In this document: positions 44,022 through 54,782 of the stretch, piece by piece
How the letters are laid out: each line of letters begins with the position of its first letter
Position numbering within the stretch: the stretch's first letter is position 1
Source: Kitagawia praeruptora
Lineage: Eukaryota; Streptophyta; Magnoliopsida; Apiales; Apiaceae
Assembly (NCBI GenBank): GCA_037693485.1
Contig: CM075347.1
Location: forward strand, 143,729,501 to 143,793,500
Length of the DNA: 64,000 nt
Direction: 5' to 3'
Notes under the pieces: generated by a model
Told to the model about the DNA's origin: nothing
The model's input: only the letters and a program-made list of their open reading frames with translations
Database searches by the model: none
Position numbers and translations under genes: made by a program

Positions 44022-46484
44022 TTAGACTTTCTTCGGAACCCAACTTTGATTGGGCCCGGCTTTTCGATAAGATTGATAATCAACAGATTTAACAACTGGA
44101 GATGCACTTTTCTTAACATAACTAGAGCTTTCGACTTCCTCCTTTCCTTTCTCAGACTTGACATATTTATCAGTCCTAGGAGAAGGTTTGTCACTCCTAA
44201 CTTTAGGAGGACTGACAGTCTTAGCTCTCCCAAACTTCTTTTTGATGTTTGAACTAGCAGCAGTATTTGAGCATGACTGGCTAGATGCATTCATTAAATT
44301 CACAAAAGTTTGCATGACGTTAAAAGTGCATGGCATACAATTAGGTTGACCACACTGTGCATGATTCTGATGCAGATTATTCATTGTATGTGTGACAGGC
44401 ATGGCATGTGCAGCAGGAACATTTATGTTAGCTTTACATGCATAAGAAAGATGTTCAGTAGATTTGCAGTGATAACATGCTTTCTTTATTCGTTCAGCCT
44501 TAACCTCTTTTATGCCTTTCTTCCCTTGTTGTTTAACAGCCTTAGCTCCTATTCCTAGTCTAGATTCATCTCTAGGAAAATTGATTTTAACTTGTTTGAT
44601 AGGAGTTATAGGTTGTGCTTTCTGACGATCTTCCATCTCAATCTCATATCTAGCTATCAATTCAGTCTCTTCTTCTTCTATTCTAGGAACAAGATGTTTG
44701 TAGATAGGTTTGACGGTTGATTTAAGAATACTAGGTGTTTCCTTTTTAAGGTCACTGGAACTAGGGTCGATAATTCTCTTGCCTTCTTTCTTAGAAAGAT
44801 CAGAATAATCAAGTCCTACACCTACTCCAGTTATCTTCTTAAATACGTCATTATCTACATACACTTTACTAGCAGCTAGTTTGTAAGCTTCACATTTAGT
44901 TTCTAACTCAGCTAGTTTGTTCCTTAAACATGATTCTATTTCTTCCTTAAGGACGAGCTTGTGTTCCAAAGATTTAATAAAATCTCTTAGGGAAGTATCT
45001 ACAGTGCAAGCAGCCTCTAACTCTTCCACTTTTGCCTCAAGCATTCTGCTTTTGGCGACAAGTGTTTTCTGTTCCTTTTGAGAAGTGTCTAGGCTTTTGC
45101 ACAACATGTAGATCTCTTCGCTAAGAGCACCGTTCTGTTCCTTATAATCATCAATAGACATTTCTACTTTAAGGGTTAGAACTGGTACCTCTGGTTCCTC
45201 TGATGTCTCAGCCATGAGCGCAAAGTTTGCTACATGAGTAACATCTTCCTCATCTGAATCATCCCAAGCTCTTCCTTCTGTTACTACTAAAGCTCTTTTA
45301 CCATGTTTTTCTTTCACCAGCGATTCATACTTGCTTTTGAGGGCTTCAAATGTCTCTTTTGGATAAGTCTGTTTAGGCTTTTTGCAGTCCGATGCAAAGT
45401 GTCCAGGTTCTCCACAGTTATAGCATTTGAACTTCATTTTGAAATCCAAAGGAGATTTGTAGCTGGTACTCTTGCCTTTACCTTGGTAGCCTGATGAACT
45501 ACCACCACCCTTAGCAGCCCGATAATAAGATGAAGAATTTCTTTGTGGTCGGTTGCTCTTTCTGAATCTCATATTGCTGAACTTCCTTGCCATGTATGCC
45601 ACGACACTATCATCCATGTTGTCCAGCTCTTCTTGGGTGAAGTAGTCATCATCACTGTTAGATGCGCACTCGTCATCATTATCAACTTGATGTGGTGCGG
45701 GTGATGATTTAGGCTTTGCTGCAACCATTGCCTTCTTAGGCTCTTCCTCATCAGCAACTAATCCTGATGCAGTTTCTTTTCCCTTTGAATCATTGTCCCA
45801 TGCTTGATCTTGAAGAGTCTCCAGCTCATAGGTCTTCAGAATTCCATAATATTCTTCCAGAGAAGTTGTATGCAAATCTCTGGTTTCTCTGATTGCGTAG
45901 ACCCTATGTTCAATGCTCTTTGGCTGGTTTCTCAAATATCTTGTATTGGTTTCAACCATGGGGAGAGTAACACCTCTCAGATTCAAATCTAATACCAACT
46001 GACTGAATCGTAGGTAGACGTCTGTTATGCTCTCTCCTTTTCGTATTCTAAAGGTGTCATACTCCATCTTGAGTATAAGTGTCTTGTTGCTTCTAACCTC
46101 TGCAGATCCTTCCATGACAACTTCTATCTTGTCCCAAATCTTCTTTGCAGTATTCAAACCTTTGACTATGTTGAACATTTCATGATCAAGAGATTCCATC
46201 AAGGTTTGTCTTACAGAAGTATCATAAGCTATTTGCTCCTTGTCAGCATCCGTAAAGTCCGCTGCCTTTTTAGGCTCAGACCGAGCAGGTATAACCTCCT
46301 CTCCTTCCGTACGCTCAGGAATAGCTTTCATTGGAACAAATTTACCCTTTTCAAGGACTTCCAGATACTCAGGGTTAATAGTCTCTAAGTAGAGTCTCAT
46401 TCTGAAAACCCATTCTTCATAGTGATCTCGGTTGAACATTGGGATCTTGAAAGAATTTTTAGGAGCCATTTCAAATCTTGTCAC
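44022..46484 (-). CDS. gag: copia gag, 820 aa, two zinc knuckles
   Basis: Nucleocapsid/capsid protein that packages element RNA into virus-like particles. The N-terminal half is of the plant copia gag type (FNRDHYEEWVFRMRLYL at ~17-33; later DVYLRFSQLV, about 155-165). A CCHC knuckle CYNCGEPGHFASDC lies at 354-367. A coiled-coil-prone region follows at about 430-540. A second knuckle-like CYHCKSTEHLSYAC is at 670-683. The length, the coiled coil and the second knuckle are Sirevirus-like. The start could be Met1 or Met6 (MAPKN); the latter matches many copia gags better. It is followed by pol in another frame. Confidence 0.92.
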   Translation of the reverse strand: MTRFEMAPKNSFKIPMFNRDHYEEWVFRMRLYLETINPEYLEVLEKGKFVPMKAIPERTEGEEVIPARSEPKKAADFTDADKEQIAYDTSVRQTLMESLDHEMFNIVKGLNTAKKIWDKIEVVMEGSAEVRSNKTLILKMEYDTFRIRKGESITDVYLRFSQLVLDLNLRGVTLPMVETNTRYLRNQPKSIEHRVYAIRETRDLHTTSLEEYYGILKTYELETLQDQAWDNDSKGKETASGLVADEEEPKKAMVAAKPKSSPAPHQVDNDDECASNSDDDYFTQEELDNMDDSVVAYMARKFSNMRFRKSNRPQRNSSSYYRAAKGGGSSSGYQGKGKSTSYKSPLDFKMKFKCYNCGEPGHFASDCKKPKQTYPKETFEALKSKYESLVKEKHGKRALVVTEGRAWDDSDEEDVTHVANFALMAETSEEPEVPVLTLKVEMSIDDYKEQNGALSEEIYMLCKSLDTSQKEQKTLVAKSRMLEAKVEELEAACTVDTSLRDFIKSLEHKLVLKEEIESCLRNKLAELETKCEAYKLAASKVYVDNDVFKKITGVGVGLDYSDLSKKEGKRIIDPSSSDLKKETPSILKSTVKPIYKHLVPRIEEEETELIARYEIEMEDRQKAQPITPIKQVKINFPRDESRLGIGAKAVKQQGKKGIKEVKAERIKKACYHCKSTEHLSYACKANINVPAAHAMPVTHTMNNLHQNHAQCGQPNCMPCTFNVMQTFVNLMNASSQSCSNTAASSNIKKKFGRAKTVSPPKVRSDKPSPRTDKYVKSEKGKEEVESSSYVKKSASPVVKSVDYQSYRKAGPNQSWVPKKV

Positions 46485-47202
46485 TAAAAATTGCTAAGTA
46501 CCCAAGACTAGGCTATGTAGAATATCTATGTAGAACTTCTGCCAAGTCGAAATTTCTCAAAGTAGAAATTTTGCTCAAGTCGAAATTTCTCTAAGTAGAA
46601 ATTGTCCAAGTCGAAATTCACCAAGTAGAAATTGTCCAAGTCGAAATTCTATGTAGAAAATCTCAAGTAGAAATTCTATGTAGAACTTTTGTCCTTAGAA
46701 TAATTTTCTGCAGATTACTTTTAATATTGAATAAACAATATTATTACTTTAACACCCTTTTTGACCTTTGATTACTTTACACGCCGAAAGTGACTAACCC
46801 ACTTGCAAAGCACTGAGTACACTTTCTTTTGCTTTCGGCCAAGGAATAATAATCAAATCAAAAGTACAAAAACACCTTTTTGACTATCTTTGTTTGTTTG
46901 AAAAAGGAGATCAAAAAGTTGTTGGGTTATCTTCTTTGACAAGAACAGATGATGAACACTCAAGAACACCAAATATCAATGAACCCAGATTAATTCACAA
47001 AAATTAATTAAAATACACCCAAGCCAAATAATCACACCTGGAGTATTTAAATAATTTTTCCCGGATGAGTTTTCACTGGAAACGAATTAAAGCACACTTT
47101 TCGAAAAAATGAAAAGTAGATCTAGAAAATGAAAACTCACGATTCTTCTACCAAACACAAGGATCTATGTTTTGTATGTTAAACAACCGCTCTGATACCA
47201 AT
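46485..47202 (-). other. Leader of the copia element with primer-binding site
   Basis: On the minus strand ATTGGTATCAGAGCGGTTGT begins beside the 5' LTR (47182-47202), complementary to the initiator Met tRNA 3' end. Between it and gag, 46540-46690 alternates AAGTCGAAATT and AAGTAGAAATT about ten times. The function of that array is unknown. Confidence 0.88.
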
Positions 47203-48256
47203 TGTTAGGTCCAAATGTGTTGTAGAGGGGGGGTGAATACAACTTTTCGATTATGAGAAGCAATAAATACGATGCAATAAATGAACACACAGATTCAAGG
47301 AATATATTTCTTTATATATAACTTGAAAAGGTTGCTACAACATTCATTACAAAGTATAACAGAAGTTCAGAGAGAAGTGAATGATTCTAAGCTCTGTGAA
47401 TATACTCTCTCTCTTTCTCTTGTGTTTTTCTCAATATTGCTCACTAACTAAAACATTACACAAGTGCTTCTATTTATACTACATGTAATCTATGACCTGT
47501 AGTCTTCAAAGACTAAGATGTGCGTGGCCCAATGATGTCCACATAAATCTTGTCTTATCTTGAAAGCTTGGAAATCTGCCAATCAGAAGATGCCATGTGT
47601 CATGTTGAAGCTGCACTCTAAGTAGAACTTCTACTTGAGAATTTCTACTTAGCCATCTAGAAATTCTAAGTAGAACTTCTACTTGAGAATTTCGACTTAG
47701 CCATCTAGAACATTTAGTACTTAGAAAATATTCTGGTCTTCAACTTGAAACTTCAATGCACATCTTGAGCTTGTGATATCTTCATATCTTCTTTGTTATT
47801 CTACAAGCTCTTGAACATGGATCTTTATTACTGACATAAACTTGCTATCAATGTCCTGACACTTGATGCACTGGTCTGGTTCATAAGTGACTAGTCTTGA
47901 TAGTGTTTCTGCTTCTTGAATAAATTACCATATTCACTTAGTAACTTGGCTTTCCAATATTTGCTTTCCTTCTTTTTCACTTGAAATCAATTGGACTTGT
48001 TGATACTGATAGTTATGATCTTGAATCTCGAATTCTCAAATCACTGAGGCCTGAACAACTTTGACTTGAACTTCTCTCAATGATTTCTTCTTGGCTTGAT
48101 CATAGTTAACATGTTCAATTGTATCAATTACCTTGTCTTCATTTAGTGTTGATTTCTTGTGACTTCTTGTTCTTGATTGTCTTCTGGTTAAGTATCTTTT
48201 CTTTTAATTGAGTTACATAAGTTATAGTGTTACAAGTTAATACACTCTGCCTTTCA
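47203..48256 (-). repeat. 5' LTR of the copia element
   Basis: 1,054-bp partner of 33719-34772. The one difference noticed is GTTATTCTAC here (~47793) against GTTCTTCTAC there (~34309). CT/GA-rich promoter-like stretches (CTCTCTCTTTCTCTTG) are present. Confidence 0.95.
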
Positions 48257-48910
48257 CTCAAGGTTATAGGGTGAACATCATATCTCTGTTTCATCCTACT
48301 TGGATAAAATGCACAATGTGGATGAATCTTGAAATCACTGCAAGCATAGTGCACACTACTGATAATCGAATAATTTCTTGCACAAAACAAAAAAATACGG
48401 AGGATGCACATTGAATAAGGGAGTGGTGCTTATGAGATTTGTGTTTTATCTTGGTGGGTAAGAATGCACAATGAATATCAATTGTAATATTACAAGTCTC
48501 ACAAAGATAGTAGAATCCATTTGTGTTGCAGCTGCAAACGTCACACGTCACAAAAGAATAGAATACAGACTTCTTACAAAGAAGGAGCGAATGCTGGGGA
48601 TGAACTGGAGATACTCCTGCTAGCAACTCGTAAGGCAATTTAGTGGCACAGAAGGAGTGGAGAAAAAAACCACATTGCAAACAAGCGTAGCTTAAGATGG
48701 ATGGGAAACAGTTATAGGTTGAATGCAACCATCGCAAATTAACACTCTTCTATCACAATTATTGTCGTAGTCATCATCATCCTCACTAGTAGTAAACTAA
48801 AGATGTACTAAAGGATGCTCCTCATGACTCCAGTGTTTTGTAATTATGAGAGGATCATTGGCAGCTTTTGTTAGAGCGACACTATATACTTTCGTTTTTA
48901 CCTTGATATT

Positions 48911-50315
48911 CGATTTGGAGCTAGCTTGCAACATTGGGCCATTATGAGATCAAATATTGATTCCTCGATCTCTATGCTGGGGAAACTCTACCAAATCAGG
49001 TTCATTGTCAATGACCACTGCTCCTCGTGACCTAGATGGCTAATGCTCTCTGTTCGAAAGCACAAAACACACACACAGTAAATTCACAATCATTACAACA
49101 TATGTAAGCGAACTGCACTCTGCACAGCACGATAACAAACATCGCAACTCCAACCGGGGACTGCAATTACTTTTTTACCCTTAAATCTGCTACCGCAATG
49201 ATACAATGCGGATATGAGAAGTATACAACCACTCATTGCGGTTTCCGCGACCAGAACTAACCCTAATTAAGCACAGAGCTCAGGCGATTTCAGGCGACTC
49301 CGGGCAATTTTAGGCGATTTACAGACAGAGCTGCGAATGTCAGGCGATCTTCCTCCTCAAGTTATATTCTAATTGACACTTACACACACATGCACGTAGT
49401 TATACATACACACACATGCACTACTATATACATTGCAACTCACGATTATATGTACATGGTTTGATTCGTTTTTAATTGTGGGTGGTGTTTATTTGCTTCA
49501 TTTTAGTTAAAATCATGAATTAAATCGAATTATTAGGGTTCATAGTTCGAATTTTACCCATTTTTGGTTTGAATTAGTTTGAAATTAGGGCTTTTACCCT
49601 CAATTGAGTTGAAATTAGGATTTCTCATCTTTAATTAGGTTGAATTAGCTCGAAATGCCCAATTTAGAATTAGGTTTTGAATTATTATCTGAATTTTTAT
49701 TAAAACTATGAATTAATTCGAATTATTAGGGTTTATAATTATGAAATTATTATTATAAATTTTTTTATGAGTTGTGGAAATTTTAATTCAAATTTTTGAA
49801 TTAATAATTTCAAATTTTGAGTTTAAAATTCGAATTTATGAATTAATATGATTTATTCATTCGAATTTTGATTAATTAATGTTATTAGTACTGCATTTTA
49901 TTTGATAAATGATATTCATTGTTAATTTATTGGGTGATGACCCAAAATATTCATATGGGAGCCTTGCTGGCCCTTTTTACTGACGGGGCACGTTAAATCG
50001 TGTACCGTGATAGGAGGGGTAATACGGTACTTCGTGTACCATGATAGGAGGTGATATGGAACACCATGTACCGTGATAGGAGGTGATATGGAACACCATG
50101 TACCGTGATAGAGGTGATATGGAACACCATGTACCGTGAGAGAGGTGATACGGATCACCATGTACCGTATCCATCTAATACGGAGGCCGAAACTCCGTAT
50201 CCCGTCGGTATTTCGGGCTATTTTTTCCAGAATCAGTATTTTGGGCAACTTCATCCCAAAAATCAGTATTTTGGTAATTCTCTCTAATTTATTCTTGTTT
50301 TAAATATGTCTTCAT
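48911..50315. other. Region with CCGCAATG motifs, no intact gene
   Basis: Around 49150-49255 the words CTACCGCAATG and CATTGCGGTTTCCGC occur. They return at 53490-53540 and 54655-54720, suggesting that 49150-54775 was one mobile unit. CAGGCGATTT is repeated near 49284-49345. 49470-49900 is AT-rich with repeated GAATTA words. No supported ORF. Confidence 0.5.
49998..50170. repeat. Tandem repeat, ~36-bp unit GGTGATATGGAACACCATGTACCGTGATA
   Basis: About five units of TACCGTGATAGGAGGTGATA plus TGGAACACCATG, drifting toward both ends. The unit contains inverted words (GGTGATA...; CATGGTGTTCC on the other strand). The ORFs on both strands here simply translate the repeat. Confidence 0.88.
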
Positions 50316-50632
50316 TAGGGATGGGAACGGGTCGGGTTCGGCTCGGGTTTTGCAAAATCCAAATCCAAATCCAAATATTTTCGGGTTTCGGGTTTCGGAT
50401 CCAAAACTCAATATCCAAATCCAAATCCGTCGGGTTTCGGATCGGATCGGGTTTTTTTCGGGTATTCAAAATTAAAAATAGTGTAAATAAGTTGCTTAAC
50501 AAAAAAATAAAAAAAATTGTGTAAGTAAGTTAAAAAATACCGCTACATCCATGACAATTTATTTTCTCGATCTTTCCTTATCTTATGTCTCAAAGATATG
50601 TGTATGTATAATATGTATTTATAATATACATT

Positions 50633-50672
<40 letters not shown>

Positions 50673-50959
50673 TGTATGTATAATATGTATTTATAATATA
50701 CATTTATATATAATATATAAAATATAAAATATAATAAATAAAAGTCGGGTATTTTTTGGGTTTCGGGTTCGACTCGGGTTTTGATCGGGTTTCGGGTTTC
50801 GGATCGGGTTTCATGAAATCCATATCCATATCCAAAATCTTTCGGGTTTAAAATTTAAATCCATATCCATATCCAAATCCAAAATATCGGGTTCGGATCG
50901 GATAAAAAATCGGATTTCGAATCGGGTATCCGTCGGATCGGATTTTTTTCCCATCCCTA
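50316..50959. mobile_element. hAT-like non-autonomous element (644 bp)
   Basis: Ends TAGGGATGGGAACGGG and TTTTTTTCCCATCCCTA; perfect 8-bp duplication GTCTTCAT (50308-50315, 50960-50967). Both subterminal zones are dense in TCGGGTTTCGG and ATCCAAATCC words. Same design as 639-1356, but with different motifs. No ORF of its own. Confidence 0.92.
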
Positions 50960-51046
50960 GTCTTCATGGAATGATAATTTTAGACAATTTTGGTACATGT
51001 TTATGAAATGTGTCTTATTTCTTTGATTTTGCACATTGCAGATGCT

Positions 51047-53462
51047 ATGGATGTGCAGTGTGGGCCTCTCGATAGGTCCCTCTTGACCATGCAGGATGAT
51101 CATATTAGCAGTCACATATGGCAGGGGGTGAGCGGGAGAAGTTGGATGTCCGCCAGTTGACAACCAACCTCGACGATTGGGTATTTGATGACACCCAGGT
51201 TGTTTGCTGTCAGACTGGGGTTTCCGAGCGTTTACTAACCCAAACTCGATTCCCCTGAACGACATCCGATTGATCACGGCATTGGTGGAGAGGTTTAGGC
51301 CAGAGACCAACACCTTTCATTTCTCATTTGGCAAGATCACCATCACTCTAGAGGATGTTTACATGATATTGGGTTTGTCTGTTCGTGGTCGTGCTGTTAC
51401 TCATACGGAGCTTTCCACACCGCTTCCATATTGGCTAAGACGGTGGCATGATTTGAGGTTGACTGAGACCGAACGCAAAGATATGTATAAAAAAGGTTTG
51501 CATTTTAGTCCATAAATTCTAATTTCTTGCATTTTAGTCCTTAACATGTTTAATTCTTGCATGTTATACATTAAATTTTCATTTATTTGCAATTTAGGAA
51601 GATAATTATCTAGTTATTGCATTTTAGTGCATAAATTCTAATTTCTTGCATTTTAGTCCTTAATTTGTTTAATTCTTGCATGTTATACATTAAATTATCA
51701 TTTCTTTGCAATTTAGGAAGATAATTATCTAGTTATTACATTTTAGCCCATAAATTCTAATTTCTTGCATTTTAGTCCTTAATTTGTTTAATTCTTGCAT
51801 GTTATACATTAAATTTTCATTTTTTTGCAATTTAGGAAGATAATTATCTATTTATTGCATTTTGGCCCATAAATTCTAATTTCTTGCATTTTAGTCCTTA
51901 ATTTGTTTAATTCTTGTATGTTATACCTTAAATTTTCATTTCTTTGCAATTTAGGAAGATAATTATCTAGTTATTGCATTTTAGCCCATAAATTCTAATT
52001 TCTTGCATTTTAGTCCTTTATTTGTTTAATTCTTGCATGTTATACCTTAAATTTTCATTTCTTTGCAATTTAGGTGGGGTGAAGCTTCATAGGTTGAGGG
52101 AAATCTATAAAAAGAAACCGGAGAAGCCTTCTCCCGAGTTTATCGAGCATGATGACCTTGTGTACACCCGGGCTTATCTTTTTTACATCATTGGGGGTGT
52201 GTTGTTTCCTTCATCGAACAGAGACGTCGTGCATCCTAGGTACTTCTTAACTTCATTTCTCTCTCTAGTCCTTGCAATTTATGCTTAAATTTTTCTTATT
52301 CTTGCATTTTATGCCTTAAATTTCACATTTCTTGCATGTTCATCCATAATTTCTCCAATTATTGAATTCTTACCTTAATTTGCATTTCCTGAATTTTTGC
52401 AGGTATTTACAGTTAATCCAGAATGCGCAAGAGATTAAGCAGTATGCCTGGGGAGCTGCGGTTTTGAGTTATTTGTTCAGGGGTTTGGCCAAGGCTGCTC
52501 AGAAGGGTGCAAAAGCTATTAATGGGTGCACCATGCTTTTGCAGCTTTGGTCTTACGAGAGGTTGTTGCCTGGGGAACCGGAGATAGCACCTCGTATGGA
52601 TTTTGTTTGGCCGAGGGCATTGGCATGGGCTGAGCCGGTAGATGAGAGGAGGGTTAACCCCCACCACCATACAGGTCTTTATCGGGGGGACTTTGACAGC
52701 TTTCAGCTTGGTTGGCTGACATGGCAGCCTTATTAGAGATTTTATGACATTCAGGATGTTTCTGTGGATTATAATATCGATTTGATGGATGCTCACTATA
52801 TGGCTCTCGGTCGTGTCCCTCTCATTTCTTTTGATATTGTTGAGTATGTCATGCAAGATAGAGTCTTGAGATAGTTTGGTATTCTACAGCATATCCCACA
52901 GGCCCCGGTTGCCATGACTTCACTGCGGACGGAGAGAGCATCTCGTTGGGTGCGGGACAATCATACAGTGACCTTGGGAGATTACATTGAGGAGTGGCAT
53001 GCTTTTAATGATGGCATGATACCTATTGTCAAGGAGGGCAATTACGTGTCTATAGAGGAGTACATGTATTGGTACAGGCGCGTCAGTAAGCTAAGGATTG
53101 CTCCATTTGTGGCTGAGCATCGTGCTAAGATTGTGACTCGTGACTGGTATCCCCAGCAGGACATGGCTGATGCGGTATGCATTTTATACCGTTATTTCTC
53201 TAATTCTTGCATTTTAGACCTTTATTTCTCCAATTCATGCATTTTAGACATTTATTTGTATAATTCTACATTTTAGACCTTTATTTATATACTTTTGCAC
53301 TTTAGACTTTTATTTATCTAATTCCTGCATCTAAATACTTCAATGCAGCTGGATTGTGGAATGAGGACATTACATGCCATTTACGAGCGTGATCCCCCCG
53401 AGTGGTTCTTTGATATCATCACTGAGTTTTTTGCTGCATTACCAGCCACCAACCATAATTAA
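51047..53462 (+). pseudogene. Plant mobile domain (PMD) gene, decayed
   Basis: Exon-like blocks: 51047-~51496, 52073-52238, 52404-53174, 53349-53462, with GT-AG borders. Readable family motifs are PLDRSLLTMQDDHISSHIW, LITALVERFRPETNTFHF, GKITITLEDVYMILGLSVRG, YLFYIIGGVLFPSSN, YAWGAAVLSYLFRGL, INGCTMLLQLWSYERL and WYPQQDMADA. By family knowledge this is the PMD fold found in MAIN/MAIL1-type nuclear proteins and, often, in transposons. It is broken by two apparent frameshifts in 51125-51215, TAG at 52734-52736 and TAG near 52873. A phosphatase domain, as in long fusion forms, is absent. The CCGCAATG-type flanks suggest it travelled with a mobile element. Intron 1 is a tandem repeat that multiplies its own splice acceptor. 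Confidence 0.86.
51502..52072 (+). repeat. Tandem repeat filling PMD intron 1, ~115-bp unit, five copies
   Basis: Each unit runs TTGCATTTTAGTCCATAAATT, CTTGCATTTTAGTCCTTAA, TTGCATGTTATACATTAAA, TTTGCAATTTAGGAAGATAA. The word TTTGCAATTTAG also forms the real acceptor of exon 2 (ending ~52072). Degenerate forms of the unit continue in introns 2 and 3 (52260-52400, 53176-53345). Confidence 0.9.
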
Positions 53463-54782
53463 TGCCGTAAAATTTTTCTGAGCCACAACCAAACATTGCG
53501 GCAGAAAAAACTACCGCAATGGCTCATTGCGGCAGTAATTTAAGATTTTTTCCTTTTTTTTTGTTTTATTTTTAAATCTTTAAATATGCATCAAAATAAT
53601 AAACTATATTAATTTTAACTTTAAAGTATCTTTAATAATGTATTATGGATATTTTTTATATGTTATGTAGTTTAAATAATGATGGATTGACATGTACATC
53701 TCAATCTTAGATAACTGTTGAAAAATAAATTAGGATGTTGTAATTGGATAAGTTATTAGGAATATGACGGAAAGATCAAGCGAGTAGAAAAGGAGTGAGC
53801 CCCAAAGAGGTAAGGTTATAGGTCAATGGTAACATTTTTTGTTATTTTTTCTATTTAAAATATTCAATATAATTTTTTCTTAACGCTTTCATCCATTTTA
53901 ACTTACATTAATGTTTTATGCTATTTTTTTCATTTTTAAGAATATAATAATATATATTATCATTATTTTCAAGTTTTGACTTTACATAACATTTTTTTCC
54001 TAAATTTGTTTTAAAAATTAATTAATTAATAATTTAAATATCTCATAGTTGGAAGTCATTCCCATGTTCATTAATCCGTCTATACACATTTTATATGTTA
54101 TTATCTATTAATTTACTATTTTTTATTAATTATATATATATATATATATATCAAATTACAATAATGTAAAATAATATGTAAGATAATTTTGCTTAAACTT
54201 GCAAGAGTACAAGTTGATGGAATAGCAAAATGTTTGTTTTATTTGGAAAAGGTTAAGAGTTCGAATCCAAAAGAATGGAAAAGGTTTGTTTTAATTTACT
54301 AGTTTTTATTAATTTTATAAATAAATATATATCAAATTAATAATGTAAAATAATATGTAAGGTAATTTTTCTTAAATTACAAGAGTACAAGTTGGTGGTG
54401 CGGCAAAATGTTTGTTTCATTTGGAAAAGGTCAAGAGTTCGAATCCAAACGAATGGTTTTAATTTACTATTTTTTATTAATTATATAAATAAATATATAT
54501 CAAATTAATAATTTTAAATAATACATAAGATAATACTGTTTAAATTACTAGTGTACAAGTTGGTGGAGTGGGAAAAATTTTGTATAATTTGTAAAAGGTC
54601 AAGAGTTCGAATCCAAAATTATGCTATGTTTTTTTAATTAAACAACTAAAAAATAGTGACGCAATGAAGGGTTGCGGTAGTTCTTATTTTTACTACTTCC
54701 GCAATGAGTACTGCCGCATTGAAGGGTTGTGGATATCATGGTGGCTGGTCCAACCAACGGTGGTTGTGGACCAAACCTCATA
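53463..54782. other. 3' part of the CCGCAATG unit; no gene
   Basis: Starts with AACATTGCGGCAG, CTACCGCAATGG and CATTGCGGCAG (53487-53540) and ends with GGGTTGCGGTAG, CCGCAATGAGTACTGCCGC (54674-54718). Between them lies AT-rich DNA and the triplicated tRNA-like module. The clustering at the two ends suggests subterminal repeats of an unidentified DNA transposon. Confidence 0.5.
54145..54620 (+). repeat. Triplicated tRNA-like (A-box/B-box) module
   Basis: Three direct copies (starts near 54145, 54325 and 54495) each contain ACAAGTTGGTGGAGTGG-type sequence at 54206, 54386 and 54554, and AAGAGTTCGAATCC 50-60 bp later. The two words resemble the pol III A and B boxes. No cloverleaf or CCA-end logic is apparent, so this is a SINE-like relic duplicated in tandem, not a tRNA gene. 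Confidence 0.72.

Larger units (their letters stand above)
33719..48256 (-). mobile_element. Sirevirus-like Ty1/copia retrotransposon, 14.5 kb, recent
   Basis: Two 1,054-bp LTRs (33719-34772, 47203-48256) of TG...CA form are flanked by CTCAA (33714-33718, 48257-48261). By eye I found one substitution between them. The minus-strand order is 5' LTR, primer site (TGGTATCAGAGC, initiator Met tRNA type), gag (46484-44022), pol (PR-IN-RT-RH, ~44030-40690), repeat-rich spacer (39112-40689), a 1,331-residue ORF (39111-35116), polypurine tract, 3' LTR. A large gag with coiled coil and an extra ORF after pol point to the Sirevirus (SIRE/Maximus) lineage of copia. The protease region has an in-frame TGA (43936-43938), and gag and pol lie in different frames, so this copy may not be autonomous. 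Confidence 0.95.
33015..48910 (-). pseudogene. DC1-domain (Cys/His-rich) gene, split by a 14.5-kb retrotransposon
   Basis: The minus-strand right part (48257-~48910) encodes repeated DC1 modules: HWSHEEHPLVHL, CDGCIQPITVSHPS, CLQCGFFLHSFCA, CDVCSCNTNGFYYLCETCNI and YACSDFKIHPHCAFYPSRMK. The left part (33411-33718) continues with HPPFLYEE, CKICEEQVNNQLWLYHC and CENCGHCYPMYHYFLECDGC; past a MITE, ~33015-33079 closes the frame with a stop. DC1 proteins are plant zinc-binding proteins, often linked to stress or defence. The copia element (33719-48256) lies between the halves with CTCAA duplicated. The gene was also broken independently: a stop after HLVHL-type sequence, a frameshift in a T run (~48392), a TGA near 33560 and another frameshift near 33530. 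No upstream exon was identified. Confidence 0.85.

Noticed and set aside
49977..50254. 110- and 65-residue ORFs with repeated VHGVPYH as a repeat protein
   Set aside because: They are translations of the 36-bp tandem repeat in two frames; no start context and no family.
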